Below, in pieces: positions 38,901 to 47,238 of a stretch of 64,000 bases of DNA. Location: contig JAJCZL010000056.1 of NCBI GenBank assembly GCA_029262415.1, forward strand, positions 1-64,000. The letters run 5' to 3'. Source of the DNA: Deltaproteobacteria bacterium. Its GTDB lineage: Bacteria; Desulfobacterota; Binatia; UBA1149; JAJCZL01. Under the pieces are notes generated by a model. That model ran no database searches. It saw only the letters and a list, made by a program, of their open reading frames with translations, and was not told where the DNA came from. Every line of letters starts with the position of its first letter. Within the stretch, counting starts at the first letter, position 1. The translations under genes and the position numbers were made by a program.

Positions 38901-39362
38901 AACGGTTTGGTTGAGCTGGGTCTTGCGCGTGATCGTGATGGGCGCATGGAAGAAGCCGGCGAGCTCTTCCGCCGCGCGGTACGCGCGGACTCTAACAACG
39001 CCTGGGCACGCGGTTGTCTGGCCTGGTCCGACCAACGCCGCGGCCGTCCCCTGCGCGCGCTTTGGCAGGCCGGCCGTGCAGCCGATCTAGACGAACGTTA
39101 TGCCGATGCGTGGACGATCAAGGGTATTGCGCAACGAAGTCTCGGTATGCGGGGGGCGGCGTTGAGTTCGCTGCGACGCGCAGTGCGGCTCGACCCAAGA
39201 CGCGATTGGGGCACCTATGAACTCTCGGCGACGCTCGCCCGCGCAGGTCGTCGCGAAGACGCACGGCGGGTACTGAGTCGCTACTTGCAGCTGAGTCCGG
39301 GTCGGCCCGAGACCTTGACCCGGTTGGCGGCGTTGGACGCAGAGGAGGGGGGAACGAAATGA
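35952..39362 (+). CDS. Large polytopic membrane protein with C-terminal TPR repeats
   Basis: An 1136-residue protein, GTG start. Roughly the first 530 residues form ten or more hydrophobic segments; a loop after the fourth to fifth carries GGKVDDWWDLAFIRAHAEA, with an acidic pair of the kind found in GT-C glycosyltransferases. A soluble part follows (about 540-700) with PAHRTDIADRYGVTHAVFRK, as in membrane mannosyl- and oligosaccharyl-type families. The last 210 residues contain about five TPR-like repeats, including DPSLANGLVELGLARDRDGR and YADAWTIKGIAQRSLGMRGA. I infer a GT-C type transferase or glycan polymerase; no known family is recognised with certainty. Confidence 0.7.
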   Translation: MAQFQRFAAAALALSATAGGFGYWRGIPAAVLVVFVIWLPGHVLVTTAFAPRSRNAWSSGPAAPVAAWVAGMFVFGLALAPVALAGWGWTATVRTTAFLQLGIACAALASMRVGTRALTGCSGPSAKATRTQSRDTYVVAGMVLAVLLPMVLTYAGGKVDDWWDLAFIRAHAEASSFSFLQPVITGDLVHPRFSWNLWWLLQSFLSTYSGRDPVEMQSALVPFLVCVLSVSALTSLAASLFLPDTEPAVAPGSTRSLSPSRETQVALLLMPVWLYGTEAFPYFTRLHQDKFAAVLVAAPLTIAVLLQALRTPSRLHSVAVFVAAAVTCSIHSVVYGYLLLLGAAVVVACTGVHDLRRHALTSVALALPVVFPLWQSYALSELFVAQGISLANMGNPVVRAHVWLDRLAGAGSPYYIVRPSAAFGPVALVALPGLAVAWRRRAQVGMRALIALAVVPCLLAFIPGVAAIVGRVFVPWMLYRVLWFVPVAVGGALTVSWVTDNSEGLRRAASLVLLGAVTLALAVPVAADRAHRGMSVRPFERSAHPEAAALAAYSFLRNEPGRGAVLAPAGFSELVPAMTGRPVVAISERGTLVFSPTERGAYERLRDRAEFFARDSTPAHRTDIADRYGVTHAVFRKKYIATGSEAALLRRYSAEGVLLRTAAEQAGAGEVWSTSTARIRAGLSAGWSVVFDSADFVVARRQVTGDDAVSERPLQDVEAAAVREEPPSRWLRVFELTEPAATIAGENSEPPAAHRLLASLVGEPGADIRIDPVPLAIGNAETLVWTSGVALWDDGPSEVSVTLGFGTVCEPTRVEVLPYLRKSRREVWEIRASIRRASEARFLPARPIPIIARALDHRPIVVELGAAADGPGSTAHASRASTAGTIGAAAEVRIEVRSMLGEPFGIADIRVFGDRSLCAGQRPGPATGPLQEIDLSELLSMAASYPNDARPAIAVHRRLNEMGAFADADAFLQAALLRDPSLANGLVELGLARDRDGRMEEAGELFRRAVRADSNNAWARGCLAWSDQRRGRPLRALWQAGRAADLDERYADAWTIKGIAQRSLGMRGAALSSLRRAVRLDPRRDWGTYELSATLARAGRREDARRVLSRYLQLSPGRPETLTRLAALDAEEGGTK

Positions 39363-40693
39363 ACGTTGCGATCCTCGGCCCCGCGCCGCCTCACCGCGGC
39401 GGCATCGCTGCGCATACAGCTGGACTCGAAGAAGCCCTACGTGATGCAGGTGCGTGCGTAGAAGTCATCGGCTACCGAAGGCTGTATCCGCAAGTGTTTT
39501 TCCCGGGGCGCTCTGAACTCGTGCCCGAGAGATCGAAGGCTTCGAACGCGTTGACGACCTCGATAGGAACGATTGGCGTGGAGGGCCAAGCCGTCGCGCT
39601 GGACCCCCTGCGTCCCTTGGCGTGGCGCGCTGTCAACGCACATTTGCGACGCATGCGCCCTGACCTGATCATCGTGCAGTGGTGGCATCCGGCGTTCGCG
39701 CCTGCGATCTTGGCGGCGCTCGCGGGGCGGGACGTCAGCCGTGTGGTTTTTGTTTGTCACAACGCGGTGTCGCACGAAGCGGTTCCCGGCGCTGCGCCGT
39801 TGACCGCCCTCGCGCTTGGGCGCGCTGGTGCGGTCTTGTGTCACTCGGACTTTGTCGCTGAGCACCTCAGCTCAAAACACCCGCGGTTGGTTGTCGAGCG
39901 AGTCGCGATGCCGGTTTTGTTGGTTGCGCCGAGTGAAGCACCCGCGCGTGACACAATTCGCGAGTCGTACGGAGTTGGCCGTGACGGCGGTCTTGTCGTA
40001 TGCGCGGGGCTAGTGCGGCGCTATAAAGGCGTTGATGTATTGCTCGATGCTTGGGGCGGTGCACGTATACCTGACCACGCACGCTTGCTGGTTGCAGGTG
40101 AATCCTACCTTGGCAGGGGCCGCCTCCAGGCGCTGGTGGATGGCTGCGCGCGTAGAGACTCGGTTTGTATCGATGATCGCTATCTCGCTGACGACGAACT
40201 CGTATCGTTACTGGCTGCAGCTGATCTCGTGGTGTTGCCTTATAAGTCTGCAAGCCAAAGTGGGCTCATGCCCATGGCCGCTGCAGTTGGGGCTCGGCTG
40301 TTGACTTCCGATGCCGGAGGGCTCTCCGAGCGGTTGTCGTTCGATGCCGACGTGCGGTGCTTTAAAGTCGGCTGTCGTGCATCGCTGCGTCGCGGGCTCG
40401 AGCGCGTGCTTTCGCCGACTGCGCCGCAAATGCTTTGCCCCGATGCGAAGCGTCAGCCGATCACCGACCAGGATTTTTCGCGCTACTCACTCCTGCGCGC
40501 CGAAAGTTGGGCGCGCGTGATTGAAGCTTTAGACGGGCTCGTACGTCGATTAAATACCGGGCGTGGCGAGGGCTTGAGTGCGCCACAGGGTTTGGCGGTT
40601 CTAAGGGGCGCCGGAGGTTTTGGTCGGTTCGCTTGCGCGGGGCCACGGGGCCGACGGCTCGGGTTGCATCCCGGCTCCGGACCCGTGGTATAA
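39359..40693 (+). CDS. Glycosyltransferase family 4
   Basis: A 444-residue GT-B enzyme. It starts MNVAILGPAPPHRGGIAAHT, as GT4 proteins do. The donor domain has VVCAGLVRRYKGVDVLLDAW and DLVVLPYKSASQSGLMPMAA, followed by LTSDAGGLSE. The start overlaps the previous stop (ATGA). After the fold ends near IEALDGLVRRL, about 50 glycine and arginine-rich residues follow that do not look like part of the family. That DNA also carries a possible promoter for gspF. Confidence 0.85.
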   Translation: MNVAILGPAPPHRGGIAAHTAGLEEALRDAGACVEVIGYRRLYPQVFFPGRSELVPERSKASNALTTSIGTIGVEGQAVALDPLRPLAWRAVNAHLRRMRPDLIIVQWWHPAFAPAILAALAGRDVSRVVFVCHNAVSHEAVPGAAPLTALALGRAGAVLCHSDFVAEHLSSKHPRLVVERVAMPVLLVAPSEAPARDTIRESYGVGRDGGLVVCAGLVRRYKGVDVLLDAWGGARIPDHARLLVAGESYLGRGRLQALVDGCARRDSVCIDDRYLADDELVSLLAAADLVVLPYKSASQSGLMPMAAAVGARLLTSDAGGLSERLSFDADVRCFKVGCRASLRRGLERVLSPTAPQMLCPDAKRQPITDQDFSRYSLLRAESWARVIEALDGLVRRLNTGRGEGLSAPQGLAVLRGAGGFGRFACAGPRGRRLGLHPGSGPVV

Positions 40694-40694
40694 A
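40664..40694 (+). promoter_or_regulatory. Possible sigma70 promoter upstream of gspF
   Basis: TTGCAT (40664-40669) and TATAAA (40689-40694) are separated by 19 bases, 42 bases before the gspF ATG. It would give gspF-D their own promoter behind the glycan genes. It lies inside the frame of the preceding glycosyltransferase tail. The spacer is longer than ideal, so this is tentative. Confidence 0.35.
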
Positions 40695-40735
40695 GATGGT
40701 TACTGCGCGCTCTGGCGAGCGGCAGGCTGCAGCCT

Positions 40736-41977
40736 ATGGCACAATTTTCTTACCGAGCATCGACCGCTGACGGCCAGATTGTCGAAGGCGTAATCGACGC
40801 TGACGTCGAATCTACAGTTGTCGCCAGCCTCCGCGGACAAGGCTATATTCCCATCCAAATCGACCACGGCGCGAAACTCGCGCGGGGTGGCGCCGGTGCG
40901 TGGGCGGCGGGCCTGACTGAGTCGTTCGAACGCTGGCGAGACCGAGTCAGCAATCGCGACCTGATGCTTTTTACGCGCGAGCTGGCCACTCTCCTCAACG
41001 CCGGCCTTCCCCTCGACCGCTGCCTACAGAGTTTGGCCACGCTGACTGAGAAAGAGTCGCTCAAGGCGATCGTGCGGCGCGTGCTGGTAGACGTCCAGGA
41101 AGGCAAGTCTCTTTCAGACGCACTCGCTGTTCACGACTACGTATTTCCCGCTTTGTACGTCAACATGGTTCGTGCCGGCGAAGCCGGTGGTGTTCTGGAG
41201 ATGATACTGGAGCGGCTTGCCGATTACCTCGAACAATCACAGAAGGTACGCGACGAGGTCAGCTCGGCGATGACCTATCCGATTTTCCTTGTCGTTGTCG
41301 GCGGTCTGATGATGGTTGGGATGCTGACCTATGTGCTGCCGAAATTCGCGGTCTTGTTTAATGATCTCGGCGGCGCGTTGCCTGCCTCGACGCAGTTTGT
41401 TATGGCGCTCAGTGACATATTCCGGGCCTACTGGTGGGCGATGTTGCTTGGGTCGGGAGTTATCTTCTTCGGGGTCCGACGCTGGAGCAACAGCCAAAAG
41501 GGACGTGCTACGGTCGACCGCTTTAAGCTGCAGATGCCGATACTCGGGGACCTGTTCACGAAAATGCAAGTCGCCACGGTTGCACGTACGCTTGGTACGA
41601 TGCTCAAGAGCGGCGTGCCGTTGATTAAGTCTTTGGAGATCGTCAAGGCTGTAGTCGCCAACGTGGTGATCGGGCGCGCTTTGACCGAAGTCCAGCACGA
41701 CGTGAGCGAAGGCAAGGGGCTGGCGTCGCCGTTGGAACGTACGGGTGTGTTCCCCTCGATGGCGCTGCAGATGGTCAGCGTGGGCGAGGACACCGGCCGC
41801 CTCGACGAAATGCTGTTGGTGGTTGCGGACCACTACGATCGGGACGTGTCGAATATCATCAAAAGCCTGATGTCGATGATTGGCCCGATTGTCATGATCT
41901 TCATCGCCGGCCTGGTCGGGTTCATCATCATGGCGGTGATGTCGGCGATCTTTAGCGTCAACGAACTGATCGAGTGA
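40736..41977 (+). CDS. gspF: Type II secretion inner membrane protein GspF
   Basis: A 413-residue platform protein. It starts MAQFSYRASTADGQIVEGVI, and the two T2SSF domains contain LMLFTRELATLLNAGLPLDR and VATVARTLGTMLKSGVPLIK. The three membrane segments include MTYPIFLVVVGGLMMVGMLT and the C-terminal IGPIVMIFIAGLVGFIIMAV. GspF is thought to transmit GspE action to pseudopilus assembly. It is separated from gspE by a glycan cassette. gspG follows after 34 bases behind TAAGGAG. Confidence 0.93.
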   Translation: MAQFSYRASTADGQIVEGVIDADVESTVVASLRGQGYIPIQIDHGAKLARGGAGAWAAGLTESFERWRDRVSNRDLMLFTRELATLLNAGLPLDRCLQSLATLTEKESLKAIVRRVLVDVQEGKSLSDALAVHDYVFPALYVNMVRAGEAGGVLEMILERLADYLEQSQKVRDEVSSAMTYPIFLVVVGGLMMVGMLTYVLPKFAVLFNDLGGALPASTQFVMALSDIFRAYWWAMLLGSGVIFFGVRRWSNSQKGRATVDRFKLQMPILGDLFTKMQVATVARTLGTMLKSGVPLIKSLEIVKAVVANVVIGRALTEVQHDVSEGKGLASPLERTGVFPSMALQMVSVGEDTGRLDEMLLVVADHYDRDVSNIIKSLMSMIGPIVMIFIAGLVGFIIMAVMSAIFSVNELIE

Positions 41978-42011
41978 TGGCTCGGCCGCAGTAAGGAGTG
42001 TTTGAGAACCC

Positions 42012-42464
42012 ATGGAGATTGCAACCAAACCGATGAAAATCAGCACTGACGAAAAACGCCAACGAGGGTTCACGCTGATCGAGATCCTCCTCGTCATGGC
42101 AATCCTTGGCATGCTCGCAGCGATGGTGTTGCCAAACATCGTCGGCAGCGCTGAAAAGGCGCGTATCAAGACTGCGCAGACGCAGATCGCGAGCCTCGGG
42201 ACCGCGCTAGACGCTTTCGCACTTGATGTCGGACGTTATCCCGACTCGCAGGAAGGACTCGAAGCTCTGGTTCAAGCCCCACAAGGCATGCGAATGTGGG
42301 CCGGCCCCTATCTCAATAAGTCGTTACCGATGGACCCTTGGGGCAACCCCTACGAATACACCGGGCCTGATCGTGGGAATACCGGCTACGAACTGATCAG
42401 CTATGGGGCGGACGGGCGCAGCGGTGGCGAAGGCGGCGACGGCGACATTAGCAACCTCCGTTAG
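42012..42464 (+). CDS. gspG: Major pseudopilin GspG
   Basis: A 150-residue major pseudopilin. The prepilin peptidase site is RQRG/FTLIEILLVMAILGML, with glutamate at position 5 of the mature chain. The family C-terminal part has MDPWGNPYEYTGPDRGNTGY and SYGADGRSGGEGGDGDISN, the calcium-binding region in known GspG. The leader of about 20 residues is longer than usual. An in-frame ATG at 42033 would shorten it, but TAAGGAG at 41992-41998 better suits the first ATG. No prepilin peptidase gene lies in the window. Confidence 0.95.
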   Translation: MEIATKPMKISTDEKRQRGFTLIEILLVMAILGMLAAMVLPNIVGSAEKARIKTAQTQIASLGTALDAFALDVGRYPDSQEGLEALVQAPQGMRMWAGPYLNKSLPMDPWGNPYEYTGPDRGNTGYELISYGADGRSGGEGGDGDISNLR

Positions 42465-42488
42465 CGCGATCGAAGCAAAACCCCAGTG

Positions 42489-42962
42489 GTGAACCCGCGC
42501 GGCACATCTTCCCAGACGGGGTTCACGCTGATCGAACTCGTGGCCGTACTCGTCATCATGGCGCTGGCTTCGGCTTTGGTGATACCGTCGGTTCGTTCGG
42601 GCAACGAGCAGCGCGAGGTTCGTCGCACCGTCCAGCGGTTTGTTTCGGCGGTGCGCGCGGGATCCTCGCGCGCGATCCGTGAGCGTAAGCTAGTAGGCCT
42701 GGTGCTCGATGTTGAGAAACCGAGTTTCGGCGTCCGCGGTGATGACCGTGTTATCGAGCTGCCATCGTCCGGCGCTTTCGGCGAAATCCGCGGCGGCTAC
42801 GTCGAGGGTGACGGGCAGAGGTTCGTTTTCGAGTTCTATCCAACCGGAGGGTCGACCGGCGGCTCTGTCGAACTCGTCTTCGAATTACGCGCCGGTCGCC
42901 AAACGTACGTGATGAACATCAACCCGCTTCTCAGCACCGTGGGTATCGAGGAGGGGATGTGA
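42489..42962 (+). CDS. gspH: Minor pseudopilin GspH
   Basis: A protein of about 157 residues starting at tandem GTG codons (42486, 42489). The cleavage site QTG/FTLIELVAVLVIMALASA is followed by the helix with NEQREVRRTVQRFVSAVRAG and a GspH-type beta domain. Order G-H-I-J-K identifies it. Its stop overlaps the region of the gspI start. Confidence 0.9.
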   Translation: MNPRGTSSQTGFTLIELVAVLVIMALASALVIPSVRSGNEQREVRRTVQRFVSAVRAGSSRAIRERKLVGLVLDVEKPSFGVRGDDRVIELPSSGAFGEIRGGYVEGDGQRFVFEFYPTGGSTGGSVELVFELRAGRQTYVMNINPLLSTVGIEEGM

Positions 42963-43390
42963 TGCGTGGTGTCGGCCGGGTCAAGCCCGAAGGTGGCTTC
43001 ACCCTGATCGAGGTGATGGTGGCGATGGCGGTACTGTCGTTTGCGTTGGTGAGCGCGTTGCAGCTCTTTGCCGGGAGCATGCGGCTGGCGGGTAACTCGG
43101 TGGCGCATACCAAAGCGCTGATGCTCGGCCGTTCAGTTATGGACGAAATCCTTTGGCAGGCGGAACTCGAAGACCTCGAGGTTTCCGACCGGACTCCAGA
43201 CGGCTACCGGTGGTCGGCTTACGTCGGACCGGTGGCGGTCGCTTTGGGGGCGACCGCGGACGACGAAGGCGTAGGCGCCGACTCCGACGAGTTCGAACTC
43301 AAGCAGATCATCGTGCGCGTTGATTGGGAGGGAGTGCTCGGTGAAAAATCTATTGTTCTCGAGTCGGCGCGTCTTGCGGAGCGCTATTGA
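42962..43390 (+). CDS. gspI: Minor pseudopilin GspI
   Basis: A 142-residue minor pseudopilin with cleavage site EGG/FTLIEVMVAMAVLSFALV and the GspI-like NSVAHTKALMLGRSVMDEIL segment. ATG 42962 is six bases after GAGGAGGGG (42949-42956); GTG 42959, overlapping the gspH stop, is the alternative. GspI, J and K form the pseudopilus tip in known systems. Confidence 0.9.
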   Translation: MRGVGRVKPEGGFTLIEVMVAMAVLSFALVSALQLFAGSMRLAGNSVAHTKALMLGRSVMDEILWQAELEDLEVSDRTPDGYRWSAYVGPVAVALGATADDEGVGADSDEFELKQIIVRVDWEGVLGEKSIVLESARLAERY

Positions 43391-44124
43391 GCGCCGCGAC
43401 GACAGCAAGCTTCAGAGGCGAGCGCGGCTTTACGCTACTCGAAATGATGGTCTCGATGTTCATCATGGCGCTGATGTCGGCTTCGATTTACGGCGTGCTT
43501 TCTATGGGCGCTCGTGCTGCGGCCTCAGGGGAGCGTAAGACCGAACAGGCGCGACGCTTGCGGTTGGCGACCGATTTGATGGTCAGGCAGCTACGCTCGA
43601 CAGTACCGATTGCGTTGATCGTTGACGGCGAGTCTCGCGAGTTTTTTGTCGGTGAGCACGATCGAGTCACGTTCGTCACCTCGGCCCCGCAGATTCCGGA
43701 CTCCAGCGGCCTTAGTCTCGTCAGCTACTGGCGCGAAGGCGACCGGCTGATGTATTCAGAGGTTCCGCGCTTCGCGGTCTTTGACGCCGAAGATATCGAC
43801 GAGATCACCCAGGAGCTGTCGATGTCGACGACGCTGCTTTATGACGTCGACGCCGTAAGCTTTTGGTACCGGCGAAACTCGAGTCGCGATGAAGAGGTTT
43901 CGGATGAATGGGACGCATCCAAGGAAGACGACTTGCCCGCGGTCGTCGAGATTGTGGTGACACCGGCTACGCCGGACGGACCGTCTTGGCACCACCAGGT
44001 GCCGATCTTGGTCGGCGTGTTCAACGAGATCAGTGGAGAAGACGACTTCCGCGGCCGTCGCCGCGCAGTGACGCGGGAGCCCGAGCCGGACGACGACGAT
44101 GACGACGACGATGATGACGAATGA
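43387..44124 (+). CDS. gspJ: Minor pseudopilin GspJ with poly-aspartate tail
   Basis: A 245-residue pseudopilin starting at TTG 43387, which overlaps the gspI stop (TTGA). The cleavage site is ERG/FTLLEMMVSMFIMALMSA. VRQLRSTVPIALIVDGESRE and the later FWYRRNSSRDEE fit GspJ. The last 11 residues are ten aspartates and one glutamate, encoded by GAY codons at 44089-44118, which I have not seen as a normal part of GspJ. The tail ends at the gspK start region. Confidence 0.9.
   Translation: MSAATTASFRGERGFTLLEMMVSMFIMALMSASIYGVLSMGARAAASGERKTEQARRLRLATDLMVRQLRSTVPIALIVDGESREFFVGEHDRVTFVTSAPQIPDSSGLSLVSYWREGDRLMYSEVPRFAVFDAEDIDEITQELSMSTTLLYDVDAVSFWYRRNSSRDEEVSDEWDASKEDDLPAVVEIVVTPATPDGPSWHHQVPILVGVFNEISGEDDFRGRRRAVTREPEPDDDDDDDDDDE
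44089..44118 (+). repeat. GAY codon tract encoding ten aspartates
   Basis: Ten consecutive GAC or GAT codons at the end of gspJ, followed by GAA and the stop. The tract runs directly into the possible gspK start ATGATGACGAAG. Such trinucleotide tracts can change length by slippage. Confidence 0.9.
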
Positions 44125-44207
44125 TGACGAAGTGTTCTAAATCGTCGCTTCGGCGACACGATTCGGCCGCCTACGCGGACGGCGAGCCGCTGCGTGAGGA
44201 CGCGCCG

Positions 44208-45245
44208 ATGCGCGAGTCGGCACTGTCACGGCTGCGTCACTCGCGCGGCGCGGCGTTGATTCTGGTTTTGTGGACGTTCTCTGTCCTGTCGGTGTTGGCA
44301 GGAGAGTTCGCCCGAGCGATGCGCGAAGATGCTCTCAGCACCCGCAACTTTCGCTTGCAGACTACCGGCCAATACATCGCGATGGCGGCTATCAACGAGG
44401 CGATATTGGCGATGATTACGGCTCGTGACGATGACCTTGATGACGACCCCGACGACGAAGAGATCCCCGAGCAAGAACTGCCCTTCGACCCTGACGCTCC
44501 GCCGATCGATAGTGGCAAGCGCGCGATCCGGATGTTAATGCAGGGTGACGGCCGCTGGGTACGCGGCGCTTTTGCGGGTATCCCCTATGAAGTCAGGGCT
44601 ATCGACGAGGGCGGCAAGATTGCGATCAATCAGGTTGACGTCGAGGTGATCCGCTTGGTGATGCTCAACCTTGGATACGAGGAACTCACTGGAGACACCG
44701 TCGCCGACTCGATAGCTGACTGGATCGATGAAGACGATCTCCACCGCATAAACGGTGCCGAGGAGGATTTTTACGACGGGTTGCCACGGCCTTATCCTGC
44801 TAAGAATGCGCCGCTGGAGGCGATCGAGGAGTTGCTGCTCGTGCGTGGGGTTACGCGGTCGATCTTTTACGGAGGCGACGGGGTTCCGGGACTGCGCGAG
44901 ATCTTCTCTGTATTTGCGACTAACGATAAGCTGAACCTGCGCAGCATCCGTCCCGAGGTCATGATTGCGATCAGCGGAATTCCCGAGGACGATGCCGACG
45001 AGTTGCGTCGGCGCCGCAATCGAAGCGGAGAAAACGTCTCAGAAGAGCTGAGGGTGCTGGTTACCGGCAGCGGTCTGGGAACTCCTCGCGAATCGGCCTT
45101 GACGGATGTGACGATCGAGGCCCGGGTAAAAGATGCGGCAGGGCGCATTGTTGCGCATGTGGGGGCGGTGGTGAAGGTACGGAATGGTTTCCGAACTTAC
45201 CGCTGGTATGATTCGGTGTTCGAGGACGACGGGGAAGCGAGCTAG
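44208..45245 (+). CDS. gspK: Minor pseudopilin GspK
   Basis: A protein of about 345 residues, larger than the other pseudopilins as is typical. The leader ends SRG/AALILVLWTFSVLSVLAGEF without the glutamate at position 5, as usual for GspK. The alpha domain contains AINQVDVEVIRLVMLNLGYE-like helical sequence and SIADWIDEDDLHRINGAEED, the calcium-binding SAM-like part in known GspK. I prefer ATG 44208, eight bases after GAGGA. The frame is open from ATG 44121, which overlaps the gspJ stop and would add 29 residues. Confidence 0.87.
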   Translation: MRESALSRLRHSRGAALILVLWTFSVLSVLAGEFARAMREDALSTRNFRLQTTGQYIAMAAINEAILAMITARDDDLDDDPDDEEIPEQELPFDPDAPPIDSGKRAIRMLMQGDGRWVRGAFAGIPYEVRAIDEGGKIAINQVDVEVIRLVMLNLGYEELTGDTVADSIADWIDEDDLHRINGAEEDFYDGLPRPYPAKNAPLEAIEELLLVRGVTRSIFYGGDGVPGLREIFSVFATNDKLNLRSIRPEVMIAISGIPEDDADELRRRRNRSGENVSEELRVLVTGSGLGTPRESALTDVTIEARVKDAAGRIVAHVGAVVKVRNGFRTYRWYDSVFEDDGEAS

Positions 45246-46621
45246 TGGAGACGCCGGGATTTCTCAAACGGCTTTCGAAAGTCGATGTGGCGGATGCTGT
45301 GGGTGTATACGTCCGTAAGGACGTGGCCTCGGTAGCTCTGGTCAAGAAACGTCTCCGCAATGTACAGGTCGCGGCGGTCGAGTCGCTTGAGCTTTCGGGG
45401 CCTCCGGAGGCACACGACGCAGAGGTCGCCGCGTTTCTACGCCGATTTGTCGCGACGCATCACGCCGACGGAGCCCGCCTGGCTCTCGCCCTCGAGCCGC
45501 GCGATACGCTGATCAGTGAGTTGCAGTTGCCGACATCGGCGGCGGATAATATCGACAAAGTCGTCCAGTACGAACTCGACCGCATCATGCCCGTCGCCGG
45601 CGACTCGTTGTATCACTCCATATACACACGGCCGATGGGGACCGAAGGCGAACGCATCAGTGTGACCGTTGTCGGTGCTCAGAAAGACCGCGTCGATGTG
45701 CTGCGCGGAGTCATGGCCGAGGCTGGCGCAGCGCCTACGGCAGTGAGCGTCCAGCCTGTCGCGCTGTGCAACTATGTAAGTTTTTGTCTTGGCGAAGAAC
45801 GTCCACTCTGCGGAATCTTCTGCGTCGAATCGGACCGTGAGTACCAGACGCTTGCGTGGCAAGGACGTATGATCTCGAGCCACCGCTTCGACCGTAATTC
45901 TAAAGGCGGTCGGCAGGGCTCGCTCGCTCGCGAGATAGAGCGGTCTCTGCCCGAACGTGCCGGTGAGGAGCCGGTCTTGGTTACCGAGATCCCCTCCGAC
46001 CCTGGAGCGTTCGTACTCGCAGGCATAGCGCCGACGGGTTTCATGCAGGAGGATCAGGGGGTGACGTCCTCGACCGAGATCGTTGCGATCGGCGCTGCGT
46101 TGGGAGAACTCGGCGAAAGCGGTGCTCGTCTGAACCTGCTTCCTACAGGAATGGTTCGCGTTGAGCAGGGGATCGGCCTGCGCGAGATCGGACTGTCGGC
46201 TCTGGTGGCAGTGCTTGCGTTGGTGCTGCTTGTCTCTATCGGCATCAAGAACCTAAGCGTTTCTAACGCACTGGCCTACGAGCTTTCACGTTTGGAGCCG
46301 GTCGTTACCGAGGTTGGTCGCCAGCAGGAGCGCAACAGGCAAATCGCTGCCAAGCTCGAGGCTCTCGAATCAGCGCGCAAGCTCGGGATACTCGAATACA
46401 TGCGTGCTCTGACTGTATTGGTTCCAAAATCGGCGTACCTGACGACGTTTCGGTTTCGTGGCAACAGGCTCGAGGTTAACGGTATCGCCGACTCATCGGC
46501 GGAGCTGATTTCGATTCTCGAGAATTCGCAGCAGTTCAAGCAGGTCGAGTTCACGGCGCCGACGACCAAGTATTTGCAGAGCAAAGAGCGCTTTTCGTTG
46601 CGCATGGGGCTTGAAGAATAA
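45245..46621 (+). CDS. gspL: Type II secretion protein GspL
   Basis: A 458-residue protein. The cytoplasmic actin-like (PilM-like) part contains ADNIDKVVQYELDRIMPVAG and SVQPVALCNYVSFCL. One membrane helix, GLSALVAVLALVLLVSIGIK, is near residue 328. The periplasmic ferredoxin-like (PilN-like) domain contains LRALTVLVPKSAYLTTFRFR-like sequence. GspL anchors GspE to the membrane and pairs with GspM. It starts at GTG 45245, overlapping the gspK stop by one base. Confidence 0.9.
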   Translation: METPGFLKRLSKVDVADAVGVYVRKDVASVALVKKRLRNVQVAAVESLELSGPPEAHDAEVAAFLRRFVATHHADGARLALALEPRDTLISELQLPTSAADNIDKVVQYELDRIMPVAGDSLYHSIYTRPMGTEGERISVTVVGAQKDRVDVLRGVMAEAGAAPTAVSVQPVALCNYVSFCLGEERPLCGIFCVESDREYQTLAWQGRMISSHRFDRNSKGGRQGSLAREIERSLPERAGEEPVLVTEIPSDPGAFVLAGIAPTGFMQEDQGVTSSTEIVAIGAALGELGESGARLNLLPTGMVRVEQGIGLREIGLSALVAVLALVLLVSIGIKNLSVSNALAYELSRLEPVVTEVGRQQERNRQIAAKLEALESARKLGILEYMRALTVLVPKSAYLTTFRFRGNRLEVNGIADSSAELISILENSQQFKQVEFTAPTTKYLQSKERFSLRMGLEE

Positions 46622-47238
46622 TGACGTTGCGTGAACGTTGGAACGGGCTGGCGAAGCGAGAGCGTTATTTGTTGCTGGCGTTCACCGGCCTCGCCGGGGT
46701 CGCGCTGGTGCGCTTTTTCGGCAGCGGCGTACTCGGCGACGTGTCGTTGGGCGGTGACGATACCACCTGGGTTCAGACGCAGAAGATCGAAAGCTACCGC
46801 AAGATTGCCGCACGCGCGGAGTCCGCGGCCAAGCAGGGGAAGGAGCTGGAGAAGCGCTACGCGCAGGCCCAGGCGCGGCTGTTGGCGGGTAGCACGCCGA
46901 CTGAAGTAGGGGCGGAATTGCAGGGGCGTTTGAGTTCCATGGCGAGTGCTGCAGGGCTCAACGTGCTTAGTTCGCAAATCTTACGCGAAGAAGAGGACGG
47001 GGAGTTTCGTCAAGTAGGGGTGAGATTGTCCCTTAGCGGCGGGCTTGAAGGGGTTGCCCGCTTGCTGTCATCGGTGGAGACGGGTGAGATAGACCTGAAA
47101 GTCACTCTGCTGGAGATCAACCGCAAGCTCGGGGCATCCAGGCGTCCGGTTCCTGGACGCAATCAGCCTCCGCCGGCCGCGGTTTCGCCCTTGACCGCAA
47201 CAATGGAAATAAAAACCTATATGCAGGAACCCCTATGA
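46621..47238 (+). CDS. gspM: Type II secretion protein GspM
   Basis: A 205-residue bitopic protein. The membrane helix RYLLLAFTGLAGVALVRFFG is at about residues 15-34. A coiled-coil region with RAESAAKQGKELEKRYAQAQ and a ferredoxin-like C-terminal domain with RLSLSGGLEGVARLLSSVET follow, as in GspM/PilO. The ATG overlaps the gspL stop by one base and the stop overlaps the gspC start (ATGA). Position after gspL supports the assignment. Confidence 0.88.
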   Translation: MTLRERWNGLAKRERYLLLAFTGLAGVALVRFFGSGVLGDVSLGGDDTTWVQTQKIESYRKIAARAESAAKQGKELEKRYAQAQARLLAGSTPTEVGAELQGRLSSMASAAGLNVLSSQILREEEDGEFRQVGVRLSLSGGLEGVARLLSSVETGEIDLKVTLLEINRKLGASRRPVPGRNQPPPAAVSPLTATMEIKTYMQEPL

